This document shows, in pieces, positions 24,617 to 33,937 of a stretch of DNA of 64,000 bases. Location of the stretch: NCBI RefSeq assembly GCF_020037125.1, contig NZ_JAIQDG010000009.1, forward strand, positions 186,001 to 250,000, read 5' to 3'. The DNA comes from Myxococcus sp. RHSTA-1-4 (GTDB taxonomy: Bacteria > Myxococcota > Myxococcia > Myxococcales > Myxococcaceae). Within the stretch, counting starts at the first letter, position 1. Each line of letters opens with the position of its first letter. The notes beneath the pieces were generated by a model. That model had not been told where the DNA came from. It ran no database searches and worked only from the letters and a program-made list of their open reading frames with translations. The translations under genes and the position numbers were made by a program.

Positions 24617-27600
24617 CTACGGGTCCTTGGGGCCGCGGAATCGCTCGGTTACTTTGCGCACGTAATCGCCCTGGTTCTTGCCCGCGTTGCACGAGCCGCA
24701 CATGACGATGAGGTGCGAGTCATCGTCGTACCAATCGTTTCGCTCCTTCTGCAGCATGTTGTTCCCGCCGCCCGCCTTGTTCCACTGGTCCACCACCTGC
24801 TCCGTGTGCTCGACCTCGATTTCCGAACGAAGGAGGAGGGGTTTGTGGTTGGGCCCCTTCTTGCCGGTGTTCTCGCACCTGTAGAGCGGGTCGCCATTGG
24901 GAGCCTTCTGGGGCGACAGCGCACGGGCGAGCATGTTGGTCATCGGCACCTTCCGGAACTTCTTCTTGTAGAACTTGTCCCGGATGACGATGCCCGGCTT
25001 GACCTCCATCGTCGCCTTGTCCACGTAGATGGACACCTTCTTGAGGTCGTGCTCGTCGGTCTCGTCGCCCGGGTTGACCTTGCCCTTGGCCCGGTACTTC
25101 GTCCCTCCTGTCTTCTTGAGCTCGAGGGACTTCAAGCGGTACTTGGTGCGCAGGCCGGGCAGCTTGCTGCTGACGGTGCTGACGGAGGCGTCCTCCTTGG
25201 ACAGGAGGCTGTTCGCCTCTCGTAGCGCGAGCTGGAGATCCCGCTCCTTCTCCGCGGGTGTCCGCTTGTCCTCGGGCTGCTCCTTGCCCTTGCCCCCGCC
25301 GAACAGCTTCTTCACATACGCCCAGGCCTTCTTCAGCCAGCCGAGCACTGCGGCGCGGACCTTGGCCTGCACCTTGGTGATGAACTCGCGAATCTTCCCG
25401 GAGATGCCGCCCAGTCCGATGAGCCGCGCGAGGAAGGCGATGACGATGGGAATCAGGTTCGCCAGCGCCCGTTCAATCCACGCCGCCGCGCCGCCGATGG
25501 CCCCCGTGGCGATGGCATGCACCGAGTTCACCACCGCCTCGATGAGCGCGACGATGCGCGAGGCGTTCTCGATGACCCACATCACCACGTTGTAGATGGC
25601 GATGACGGCCTGCACGATGGCGCCCGCCGGGTTGAACATCGAGAGAATCTTGGTGACGGCCTGCTTGACGATGGTCTCGATGAGCCAGGTCTGGATGGCG
25701 TCGATGACCATCGCCTTGAGGTTGGACAGGTCCTCCTTCACCTTCTCCCACAGCGCCTGCGGGCCGCCCTTGATGGTGACGGTGATGTACTCGACGAGCT
25801 TCTCGAGGAGCGCCACGTTGCGCTCGCCCATCAGCTTCACGGCCTCGCCGCGCATCCAGGCGTAGGTCAGCCCGAGCACGTCGAGCACGAGCTTGAGGAT
25901 GGACCACACGTTCAGGTCGCTCGGGACCTGGATGCCCGCGGCGGCCAGCGAGCCGAAGAGCCACTGCATGAAGCCGCGCTTGAGGTGAGTCCAGATGTTG
26001 GCGACGAACTGGCTGAACCCCTGCTTGATGGCGGCCAGCAGGTTGGACAGGAACCCGATGGGGTCCGACAGGATGAGCTTGATGGTGGCCAGCCCCTTGC
26101 GGAGCACGGCCATCAGCTTGTCCTTGAACTCGGTGAGGATCTTGATGACCTCGCCGATGGCGTCCGCCAGCTTCTTCAGCGCGCCGGCGTTCTCCTCCTC
26201 CAGCTTCTTGAGCGCCGCGTCCGCCTTGTCGTGCGCCTCCTTGTATTTCTGCGCCAGCTTCTGGGCGAGGTCGTTCTTCTTCGCGTCGATGCCGTTGCGC
26301 AGCTCGTCGAAGCGCTCGGCCATCGCCTTCTGTGCGTCCCGCCCCACCGCCTGCAAATCCCTGGGCAGGCTGTCCACGTACGCCTTGATGGCGGCCTGGC
26401 CCTTGTTGACCTCGGCCTTCGCGTCCGCGAGCCGGCCGTCCACCATGGAGGAGATGCGCACCGCCAGCGCGTCCATCTTCGACGCGAAGCGCGCGCGGGC
26501 CTGTCCGAGGATGACCTTGATGCCCTCGGGCACGGGGCGGAACAGGTCCGCCAGCCAGCGCGCCTTGCCCCGGAGGCCGCTGTAGCGCTCGTCCTTGAAC
26601 TTGTCGATCTGGCGGTTGGCGTACGCCTTCATGTCCGCCAGGGCCGCCTCGGCGCCCAGGTCGAACACGCGCATCACGTCCGTTTCGAGCGTGGACAGCT
26701 TCAGGTCCACCTTCTGCTTCGTCTGCTGGTACAGCTTCTCGATGTGGTCGGTGACTTCCTTGCGCCGCGCCTCATCTTTCTGCTTTGCCAGCAACTGCCG
26801 CGCCTTGACCTTGCTGTTGCCGGACAGCTTCACGCCGGCCATCTGCGCCACGCCCGAGCGCGAGTCGCCCGTGGCCTTCGCCTTGGCCTGGCCCAGCGTG
26901 GCCGCCTCGCTGGCCACGTACTTCCCGGGCGCCACGGTGGCCACCTTCTCCACCTGCGTCTTCTGCGACAGCACGGCGGAGAAGCGCGGGTCATTCGCCT
27001 TCTTGAGCTGCTCCGGCGTCAGCTCCGCGTCCTTCATCTGCTGCTCGGCGTCCTGCTTCCCCTTGCCGAGCGCCTGCACCTGAGCGGCGGGCTTCGGTGC
27101 CGGCATGGCCTCCGCGCCGTTGACGGGCGGGGGCGGCGCGGCCGGCTCCTCGGGCATGGGCGTGGCCTGCCGGGCCGGCACGGCGCCGGGGTCCGGCGGT
27201 GCGGCGGACGCCTGTTCCGTGGGGCCCGCCGCCGCGTCCTTCTGCTCCTTCACGCTGCCGGAGACGGCGCCCTTCACCTGGGCCGTCTCGTTGCCCTCCA
27301 TGAACTTGTCGGCGTCATCCAGCGTCTTCGGCATCACCTTTTCGATTTCCGCGCGCAGGAGCGCGAGGAAACCGCTGGGCTCTGCCTTGGGCGCCTCCGC
27401 CGACCTCATGGCGTCCACCTGGTTGGCCTTGGCGCCGGCGAGCCGCTCGGTGGGCGGGGACACGGCGGCGGCCTGGGCCTCCGAGGCCTTCTGCGAGGCG
27501 GGCGGGTGCTTCTTCGTGCGGGCCGCGCCCTTCTCGAGTTGCTCGATGACCTTGCGGAAGCGAGGGTCCTTCTCCGCGTCGCCGCCCACCTTCACCGCCG

Positions 27601-27709
27601 CGCCGCCCGGTGCCGCGGCGGTGGTGGCGCCGCCCCCGGGACGCGCGGGGGCCGCGCCGCGTGCGGGGGCGCGGGCGGGACCTCGGGCGGCGGCGCGGGC
27701 GGGAGGCAT
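24617..27709 (-). CDS. eCIS effector with C-terminal HNH nuclease domain
   Basis: 1030 aa. N-terminus: Ala/Pro/Arg-rich, unstructured (1-240). Middle: long alpha-helical coiled segments (about 280-560, e.g. KLYQQTKQKVDLKLSTLETD), then a hydrophobic/amphipathic region about 560-840 of repeated helices (AVIAIYNVVMWVIENASRIV, LIPIVIAFLARLIGLGGI), like the central part of large eCIS-associated toxins. C-terminus: HNH/endonuclease-VII-like fold with C-x-N at YRCENTG, EVEH at 965-968, a conserved N in GGGNN, and MCGSCNAGK with C1004 and C1007 as zinc or structural ligands. The expected role is DNA cleavage after delivery. It is 12 bp from the AAA+ ATPase gene and followed by an immunity candidate. 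DUF4157 is not evident. Confidence 0.8.
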   Translation of the reverse strand: MPPARAAARGPARAPARGAAPARPGGGATTAAAPGGAAVKVGGDAEKDPRFRKVIEQLEKGAARTKKHPPASQKASEAQAAAVSPPTERLAGAKANQVDAMRSAEAPKAEPSGFLALLRAEIEKVMPKTLDDADKFMEGNETAQVKGAVSGSVKEQKDAAAGPTEQASAAPPDPGAVPARQATPMPEEPAAPPPPVNGAEAMPAPKPAAQVQALGKGKQDAEQQMKDAELTPEQLKKANDPRFSAVLSQKTQVEKVATVAPGKYVASEAATLGQAKAKATGDSRSGVAQMAGVKLSGNSKVKARQLLAKQKDEARRKEVTDHIEKLYQQTKQKVDLKLSTLETDVMRVFDLGAEAALADMKAYANRQIDKFKDERYSGLRGKARWLADLFRPVPEGIKVILGQARARFASKMDALAVRISSMVDGRLADAKAEVNKGQAAIKAYVDSLPRDLQAVGRDAQKAMAERFDELRNGIDAKKNDLAQKLAQKYKEAHDKADAALKKLEEENAGALKKLADAIGEVIKILTEFKDKLMAVLRKGLATIKLILSDPIGFLSNLLAAIKQGFSQFVANIWTHLKRGFMQWLFGSLAAAGIQVPSDLNVWSILKLVLDVLGLTYAWMRGEAVKLMGERNVALLEKLVEYITVTIKGGPQALWEKVKEDLSNLKAMVIDAIQTWLIETIVKQAVTKILSMFNPAGAIVQAVIAIYNVVMWVIENASRIVALIEAVVNSVHAIATGAIGGAAAWIERALANLIPIVIAFLARLIGLGGISGKIREFITKVQAKVRAAVLGWLKKAWAYVKKLFGGGKGKEQPEDKRTPAEKERDLQLALREANSLLSKEDASVSTVSSKLPGLRTKYRLKSLELKKTGGTKYRAKGKVNPGDETDEHDLKKVSIYVDKATMEVKPGIVIRDKFYKKKFRKVPMTNMLARALSPQKAPNGDPLYRCENTGKKGPNHKPLLLRSEIEVEHTEQVVDQWNKAGGGNNMLQKERNDWYDDDSHLIVMCGSCNAGKNQGDYVRKVTERFRGPKDP

Positions 27710-27721
27710 GGGTGGTGGCTC

Positions 27722-29809
27722 TCAGCCCCGGAGGGAGGTGGCGCCGGCGCGGCGCAGGGGACAGACGTCACCGGCCTTGCGGTACTCGCGCACCACGCTG
27801 GCCTCCAGGTGCGCCGAGCCCATCGGCGTCCCTTCCTCCAGCGCCAGCAGGGACGCGTGCAGCACCGCGTTGCGAATCTGCCCGCCGCTGAGCTGGCAGC
27901 GCACGGCCACCTCGCGCAGCAGGCCCGTATCCACGGCGTGCGCGGTGGGCAGGTGGAGCTGCCAGAGCATCCAGCGCTCGGACGGGTCCGGCGCGCGGAA
28001 GTCCACCACCACGTCCATGCGGCGCTGGAAGGCGGAGTCGATGGCGTCCGCCGCGTTGGTGGTGACGACGAGGATGCCCTCGTAGGACTCGATGCGCTGG
28101 AGGAGGTAGTTGGTCTCCAGGTTGGCATACCGGTCCGTGGACGAGCCCACGCCGGTGCGCCGGGCGAACAGCGAGTCGCCCTCGTCGAAGAGCAGCACCA
28201 CGTCCAGCTCCTCGGCGAGCGCGAAGATGCGGGAGAGGTTCTTCTCCGTCTCGCCGATGTACTTGTTCACCACGGAGGACAGCTCCACCCGGTACACGTC
28301 CAGCCCCAGGGCCGCGGCGACCAGGCGCGCCGCCAGCGTCTTCCCGGTGCCGCTGGGGCCCTGGAAGAGGGCGCGCACGCCCGGGGTGAGCTGTCCCGCC
28401 AGCGGGCCGCCCACGGCCACGCCCATGCGCTCGCGGTGGCGGCAGCGCGCCTCCAGCAGGCGCAATTCGCGCAGCGTCTCGCCGGCCACGGAGAGCTGGC
28501 TCCAGTCGCCGGAGGCCGTCAGCCGCACGGCCAGCGTGTCCAGCGCCTGCCGGTTGAGGGCGCGCGCCGCCTCGCGCACGTCGGCGGGCTCCACCTCGGA
28601 GCGCCCGGCGAGCGCCGCGTGGGCCTGCGCCAGCCGGGCCGCGCGCCGGACGTGGCCCCGGGTGAGGCGGAAGGACTCGCTGATTTCCGTCACGGAGGAG
28701 CAGGGCCGGCCCGCCAGGGCCCGCGTCCAGTGAAGGGCGCGCTCCTCGGGGCCGGGCATGTCCACGTTCAGCGTGAGCGCGCGGTCCACGCCATCGCCGG
28801 AGACACCGCCCAGCCGGCCGAGCACCACGCCCAGCGGCCCATCCAGCCCGTTCAGCTCCGGCACCTCGGCGGCCTCGCCGGGGGCGGGCTCCAGCACCAC
28901 CACCGGCAGCGCGTGGAGCAGCGTGGCCAGCGGCCCCACCATGCGCCACCGCGCGTCGTCCGCCTTCTGCGGCCCCTCCACCTCCAGCACGCCACGGCCG
29001 AGCGCGCGTGCCACCGAGCGCAGCAGGGTGCGCCGCCCGTTGTGGTGGGGACCGCGGACCACCAGCGCCCGGGCCTCTCCCGACGCGAGCAGCGCCGGCA
29101 GCCGTCCGAGTGCCTCGCGCAGCGCGTCCGGGACGATGAGCGGCTCATCGCGGGACAGTGTTTCCCGCGCGTGGTGCTTCAGCCAGGGCGCGGGCCGCTC
29201 CGGTGCCTCGCCGCGCAGCGCGTCCCAGACGGGGCCGGGGACGTGGAGTGCCCACTCGGAGCGCGGGGCCTCGCGGTCGGACACCTCCACCAGCCCCAGG
29301 TCCATCAGCCGGCGCAGGCGGGAGCGCACCTCGCCGCGGTCCTCCTCGCCGCGCCAGCTCGCGTTGAGCAGGCCCAGGGTGGGGCGGTGCAGCGTGGGCG
29401 TGCCCTGCATGGAGGAGAAGAGCGCGCCGAAGCGGGCGTCCTCCTCCACCATGCCCACGGCGAGCAGCAGCGTCAGGGCCTCGTGGTCCAGCCCCGCGGC
29501 CCGGCGCAGCGCGCGCAGGGGCAGGTGGCCGGACACGTCCGCCTCCCAGGCGGCGATGGCCTCGGGCCATGGGCCGGGGCCGTCGTCTGCTTCCACCGGG
29601 GCCACGCCCAGCTCCGACAGCTCCTCGCGGTAGCTCTCCAGGAAGGGGAAGCGCGCCAGCAGCGCCGCCTCTCCGCCGCAGGTGCGGGCGCCGTGGGCCA
29701 GCACTCGCGTAGCCGCGGCGAAGAAGTACAGCTTGAAGTGCTCCAGGGGCTCCGAGGCTTCCGGCTCGGAATCAGGTGGGAGGGTGATGGCGGTCTGGGT
29801 GTCGGACAT
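27722..29809 (-). CDS. AAA+ ATPase of the contractile injection system (Afp15/Pvc15-like)
   Basis: 695 aa from ATG 29809; a larger open frame extends upstream, but this start gives the usual N-terminus. Residues 1-350 form a helical and inactive-ATPase-like region. The active AAA+ module shows Walker A GPSGTGKT (G483-T491, K490), the pore-loop-like VVNKYIGETEKNLSRIF (about 513-529), Walker B VVLLFDEGDS (D542, E543), and sensor/Arg-finger region FQRRMDVVVDFRAPDPSERW. Afp15/Pvc15-type ATPases are needed for particle assembly or effector loading. It lies directly between the tape-measure gene and the effector gene, which matches that role. Confidence 0.87.
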   Translation of the reverse strand: MSDTQTAITLPPDSEPEASEPLEHFKLYFFAAATRVLAHGARTCGGEAALLARFPFLESYREELSELGVAPVEADDGPGPWPEAIAAWEADVSGHLPLRALRRAAGLDHEALTLLLAVGMVEEDARFGALFSSMQGTPTLHRPTLGLLNASWRGEEDRGEVRSRLRRLMDLGLVEVSDREAPRSEWALHVPGPVWDALRGEAPERPAPWLKHHARETLSRDEPLIVPDALREALGRLPALLASGEARALVVRGPHHNGRRTLLRSVARALGRGVLEVEGPQKADDARWRMVGPLATLLHALPVVVLEPAPGEAAEVPELNGLDGPLGVVLGRLGGVSGDGVDRALTLNVDMPGPEERALHWTRALAGRPCSSVTEISESFRLTRGHVRRAARLAQAHAALAGRSEVEPADVREAARALNRQALDTLAVRLTASGDWSQLSVAGETLRELRLLEARCRHRERMGVAVGGPLAGQLTPGVRALFQGPSGTGKTLAARLVAAALGLDVYRVELSSVVNKYIGETEKNLSRIFALAEELDVVLLFDEGDSLFARRTGVGSSTDRYANLETNYLLQRIESYEGILVVTTNAADAIDSAFQRRMDVVVDFRAPDPSERWMLWQLHLPTAHAVDTGLLREVAVRCQLSGGQIRNAVLHASLLALEEGTPMGSAHLEASVVREYRKAGDVCPLRRAGATSLRG

Positions 29810-29823
29810 GGCGCGCGTTGGAG

Positions 29824-31938
29824 TCACTCGAAGTGGAAGGAGAGGTGCCGCCCGGCGGAGGGCAGCCATCCGACGTCGCGGTCCAGCCCCGCGACGCGTA
29901 CCTCCAGAGGGAGCTGCGACAGCGCGAGCACCACGTCCACGTGTGTCTCCGTCACGTGGAGCCGGGCCTCGTGGGTGAGCAGGGTGGCCTCCAGCGCGAG
30001 CGCATCGTCCGGAGGCAGGCCCAGGGCGCGCACCAGCCGGGCGCGGCAGTAGGGCACCAGCCACCCGAGCCACCGCTCCAGCAGCGAAGCCTCCGGTCCG
30101 GCGGGGGCGGTCACCTCTCCGCGCGCCAACGTGAATGGGGAGGCCGTTGCGTCCCGAGTGATGTCGCTTCGCGCGGACTTTCTTGGGTCCGGAACAAGAG
30201 CGCGGGCGTAGGGCTCCGTCTCCCGTCGGACCTGGACCTCCGCTTCGGAGTCCGATTCGCACGGCACATCCAGCACCAGGAAGCCCGCCGGGTGCCGTAT
30301 GCGCAGCCGGTCCTCGCCAACCGCCCACGTCCACTCGGAGGCCTCCGGAGTCCGGAACGCGAGCAGCCACTCCTCGGGTACGCGCCACGCGTCGGGAGGC
30401 TCGAAGCCCTGACCGGGAGCCTCGCCCGGCTTGCGGCCGGAGAGCAGGGCCAGCACCTTCCACACCGGGTCCGACGGCCGCGGGTCCACGAGCAGCCCGC
30501 GTCCCAGCAGCGTGACGAAGTCCCACAAGGGCAGGGGAAGGTGCGGATGCATGGGCCGCGAGAAGTCCCCGTACAGCTCCAGGAAGAGGCCCAGGTTGAC
30601 CAGGTAGAAGAGGCCGCCGAGGCCGGTGGAGATGGGCAGGCCCCACGCGCGTCCAGGGGGCGGCTCGAACACCCTGGGCGGCGAATCTGGCATGGCGGGA
30701 GAGGGAGGGGAGACAGCCGGCGTCCCCTCGTCCGGAGCGGTTCCCCGGACCGTGTCCGCGGCCCCATCATTCGCGGGAGCCGGGGCATCAACGAGCGACG
30801 GGACGGGGGAGGACCGTGCCACCACGGCCTCGATGGGCGGCGGAGCCCCGCTCCCGGCCTCCTCGCTCGGACCGCCACTCACATTCGGTGCCACATTCCC
30901 GCGATGAGGCGAAGCACGCACCTCGAGTTTCTCCCCCCGCGCGGGAGAAACCTCCGAGGCGGCTCCCATTGAACCGCCAGCCCCCCTGACATCCATGGGC
31001 GTCGAGCCGGTCTCCAGGGCCGATGCCGGGGAAGCCACACGTGCTCGCGCCCGCTCCTCCCTGCGCGCCTCGGCCGGGCCCGCGCGCCACGCCACCACCG
31101 CGGGAGCGAACGAAGGACTCCGGGCCTCCACGGGAGCCCGACGCAACATCAGCGCCACGCCGAGCAGCGCCTGCCGGGCCCTTCCCAGCCCCAGCGTGCG
31201 GACCTCCGGCACCCGGGGCTCCCACGGTGCCGCGAGCGCGCTGGCCTCCACCTCCGCCATCACCGGTCCGCTCCCCCCGGCGTCCAGCGCCTCCGCCTTC
31301 GAACCCGTCGCGGCTCCCTCCGCCGCCTGGCGCGCCGACGCCAGCGCCGGCAGCCCATGCACGCGGGCCACCTGGGCGAGCAGCGTGTGCGCCTCCTCCT
31401 CGGTGAACAGGGCGAGCACGGGCCGCGCCTCGCGCCGGAGCACGGTGGTCTCCAGCGCGGCGGGCACGTACTCGGGTTGACGCAGCCACTCGGCCACCAC
31501 CGTCCGGGCCAGGTCCACGCTGGGGAACAGGCCGCGCCACCACCAGTGCGCCAGCGCGCTACCCCGGGCGACGTCACTGGCGAGGCACGCCAGCAACTCC
31601 GCCGGGTCCGCGAACAGCACGGCCTCCGCGCCCGGCGGCACGGCGCCACGCGCGGGCCGCGCCGCCCGTGCCACCTGGGCCTCCAGCGTGGAAGCCAGCG
31701 CCTCGTCCCACGCCGCTGGGGGACGCAGTGAGTGCCGCCGCACGGGCAGCACCCCCGGCTTCGGGTCCATCAGCCGGCGGATGCAGACGGTAGCCGACGG
31801 AGGCAGCCCCAGTGGCACGAGGTGGGCGCCGCTCAACAGGGACTCCAGCCGCAGCCGCGCGGAGAGCGGTTCCAGCTCCGCCCCGTGCAGCCGCAGCTTC
31901 CCGATGACCGTGCGGCCCACTCGCGCCCCCTCACTCAT
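29824..31938 (-). CDS. contractile injection system tape-measure-type protein (Afp14-like)
   Basis: 704 aa. The C-terminal third matches the CIS tape-measure family pattern: GLGGLFYLVNLGLFLELYGD, PLPLWDFVTLLGRGLL, LVPYCRARLVRAL, and a final block VVLALSQLPLEVRVAGLDRD followed by GWLPSAGR and FHFE. The N-terminal third (LHGAELEPLSARLRLESLLS) is also typical. Between about 250 and 420 there is a low-complexity Ala/Pro/Ser/Glu region that would set spacing. The family controls tube length and sits inside the tube. Its start overlaps the stop of the MYXO-CTERM gene by 8 bp and it ends 14 bp before the AAA+ gene. Confidence 0.8.
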   Translation of the reverse strand: MSEGARVGRTVIGKLRLHGAELEPLSARLRLESLLSGAHLVPLGLPPSATVCIRRLMDPKPGVLPVRRHSLRPPAAWDEALASTLEAQVARAARPARGAVPPGAEAVLFADPAELLACLASDVARGSALAHWWWRGLFPSVDLARTVVAEWLRQPEYVPAALETTVLRREARPVLALFTEEEAHTLLAQVARVHGLPALASARQAAEGAATGSKAEALDAGGSGPVMAEVEASALAAPWEPRVPEVRTLGLGRARQALLGVALMLRRAPVEARSPSFAPAVVAWRAGPAEARREERARARVASPASALETGSTPMDVRGAGGSMGAASEVSPARGEKLEVRASPHRGNVAPNVSGGPSEEAGSGAPPPIEAVVARSSPVPSLVDAPAPANDGAADTVRGTAPDEGTPAVSPPSPAMPDSPPRVFEPPPGRAWGLPISTGLGGLFYLVNLGLFLELYGDFSRPMHPHLPLPLWDFVTLLGRGLLVDPRPSDPVWKVLALLSGRKPGEAPGQGFEPPDAWRVPEEWLLAFRTPEASEWTWAVGEDRLRIRHPAGFLVLDVPCESDSEAEVQVRRETEPYARALVPDPRKSARSDITRDATASPFTLARGEVTAPAGPEASLLERWLGWLVPYCRARLVRALGLPPDDALALEATLLTHEARLHVTETHVDVVLALSQLPLEVRVAGLDRDVGWLPSAGRHLSFHFE

Positions 31939-33910
31939 CGTCCCGGCGGCGCCTCCGCTGAGCCATGAGCGCGAGCATCGTCAGCCCCAGCAGCCCCATC
32001 GTCCCGCTCGCGGGCGTCCGCCGGCAGCCACACGGATCCGGGTTGGGAGTCGGGGTCCCCGTCCCGCCGTCGCCAGGCTCCGTCCCGCCGTCACTCGGTG
32101 CCGGCGCTCCCTCGTCGGGGAACTCTGCGCGCGTCACCATCTGCACCGACTCCCCGGCGGGAATGTCGATGAAGTAGCTGGCTGGCGTCTCCGTCCCCGC
32201 CACGGGCAGGGCGCCCCTCGGGGCGTCCATCAGCGGGATTTCAGGAGGGCGAGTGATGGCGACCGCACCCGCCACATCCACTTGTCGCTCGACGACGGGC
32301 ACGCGCTGGAGGTCCAGCCTCGGCAGTGCGCGCAGCCTGATCTCCGGCCGCAGGTTGTCCAACTGGATTCGCCACCGGTCGTCCAGCAACTCGGGACGCT
32401 CCACCGGCTCCAGGGGGCGCGTCAGCTTGTGCTTGATGATGTAGCCGAACGAGCCGATGGGCGAGACCACCCTGTACGTCTTGCCTCGGATGCTGACGAC
32501 GGCACCGGTGTCCTGGTACCCGTGGAACAGCCACTCCAGCTGGGAGATGGGAATCCTCAGGCCGCCGGGGGCGAAGACGGTGTTCCGCCGCTGGTTGGTG
32601 TCCACGCGGATCCGGTGGGCGGTCGCGCCGGGGGGCAGCGCGTATCCCCGGGTGGAGATCTCCACCTTCCGCTCGAAGACGGACGCGCTGCCGCTGAAGT
32701 CCATGTTCACGTAGGCGCTTCGATTGGTGAACGTGGTCCGGTCCGAGCCCGAGCTCAGCTCCACGAGGATGCACTGATGCCGGTTGTCCTCGTAGGAGTC
32801 CGCCACCGCGCCCGTGAGAATCCAGGAGCCCGTTTCGAGCATCTGGCTCCCCAGGGCGGGCACGCTCAGCCCTGGAGCCTCTGTCGGGTTGCCGGGAGCG
32901 GGAACCGGCCGCCAGCTCTGCTCCGAGGGCAGGCCGAAGTTGGCGATCTTGAACGTGGCGCGCACGTCCGGCGCGGCGTCCGCGCCGCTGTTACGCACCA
33001 CCGCCTGGAACTTGTTGCTGGCCGTCGTCCCCGGAATCTGGATGACGTGCGACGGGGAGTTGTTCGTGCGGATGTCCGTCGCGCTGATGGACACCCCGGT
33101 GCATCCGGAGGTGCCGAAGCTCCCGATTCCCCAGTTCGCCGGGGCGGGGGTCCGGTTGTTGATGTCCGGCGCATCCCCCGGCGGCGGGTTCGCGTTCGTG
33201 GGCCAGTGCAGAGAGGGCGTGGTGGAGGTGAGTCCGTCCACGCGGAAGATGTCGAAGTACATCTTGAAGTCGGCGGCCGGCGGCAGGGGAAGGCCGGACG
33301 ACGGAATCCGCATCTCCACGCTCCAGGTGCGGTTGTTGGGGCCGCCGTCGGAGGACGTCACCTTCGCGTCCAGGAAGAACGCGCCCGCCACCAGGTCCCC
33401 ATGGGGGATGATCTGGACCGTGCCCCAGTTCACCGTGCCGTTGGGGTTCAGCGCTCCTGACTGCCAGTACTGCGCCTCCCGCATCCGGCCATCCGCCGCG
33501 GCGCCGGTCGCGTAGAGCGGGAAGAGGTGCAGCCGCCGGTAGCGGTTGGCGCCGCCCCCCAGGTCGAATGCGAGCACCACCACGTCGTTCTCGTCGAACG
33601 ACGGATCGTTGTTCGCCTCCACGGAGATGTAGACGTTGCCGGAGTCGCGCACGCCCTGGACCACGGCGTGCGAGCTGGTCGTGCCGTTGCCGAACTCGTA
33701 GCGGAACGCGCCCGTCCAGCCCTTGTCCTCCTGGATCTTCCCATCAAGGGTCGGTGGCCCCCTCGTGTAGGGGACGCCCGAGACATCCCGGAAGCACAGC
33801 CGGTTGCCTCCATCCGCGCCCGCCCCCGGCGCGTACAGCCCCAGCGCCGCCAGCAAGCCGAAGCTCCCCCGCACGCACCACCGACTCAACATGCCCTGCT
33901 TCATTGTCAT
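31931..33910 (-). CDS. secreted protein with MYXO-CTERM-like C-terminal sorting signal, inside eCIS operon
   Basis: 659 aa. Signal peptide at residues 1-32 (basic MTMKQGMLSRWC, hydrophobic core, cut near AGAD). The mature part begins with a carbohydrate-binding-like beta domain (TLDGKIQEDKGWTGAFRYEF, VVVLAFDLGGG; CBM9/DOMON-type pattern) and continues with Ig-like beta segments. The end has a Gly/Asp/Thr/Pro-rich spacer, a Cys pair CGC, a hydrophobic helix MGLLGLTMLALMA and an Arg run, the three-part layout of MYXO-CTERM sorting signals that lead to surface display after processing. It overlaps the tape-measure gene by 8 bp. Its presence in an injection-system operon suggests a surface or envelope-anchoring role, which is inference. 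Confidence 0.75.
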   Translation of the reverse strand: MTMKQGMLSRWCVRGSFGLLAALGLYAPGAGADGGNRLCFRDVSGVPYTRGPPTLDGKIQEDKGWTGAFRYEFGNGTTSSHAVVQGVRDSGNVYISVEANNDPSFDENDVVVLAFDLGGGANRYRRLHLFPLYATGAAADGRMREAQYWQSGALNPNGTVNWGTVQIIPHGDLVAGAFFLDAKVTSSDGGPNNRTWSVEMRIPSSGLPLPPAADFKMYFDIFRVDGLTSTTPSLHWPTNANPPPGDAPDINNRTPAPANWGIGSFGTSGCTGVSISATDIRTNNSPSHVIQIPGTTASNKFQAVVRNSGADAAPDVRATFKIANFGLPSEQSWRPVPAPGNPTEAPGLSVPALGSQMLETGSWILTGAVADSYEDNRHQCILVELSSGSDRTTFTNRSAYVNMDFSGSASVFERKVEISTRGYALPPGATAHRIRVDTNQRRNTVFAPGGLRIPISQLEWLFHGYQDTGAVVSIRGKTYRVVSPIGSFGYIIKHKLTRPLEPVERPELLDDRWRIQLDNLRPEIRLRALPRLDLQRVPVVERQVDVAGAVAITRPPEIPLMDAPRGALPVAGTETPASYFIDIPAGESVQMVTRAEFPDEGAPAPSDGGTEPGDGGTGTPTPNPDPCGCRRTPASGTMGLLGLTMLALMAQRRRRRDDE

Positions 33911-33937
33911 GCCGCTCTCCTCTCATGCCGCTGCCGC

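Noticed and set aside
25517-30052. 1511-codon open frame on the + strand opposite the effector and AAA+ genes
   Set aside because: It is the antisense of genes with clear motifs. Long shadow frames are expected at this GC content. The translation is low-complexity His/Arg/Gly/Leu without domains.
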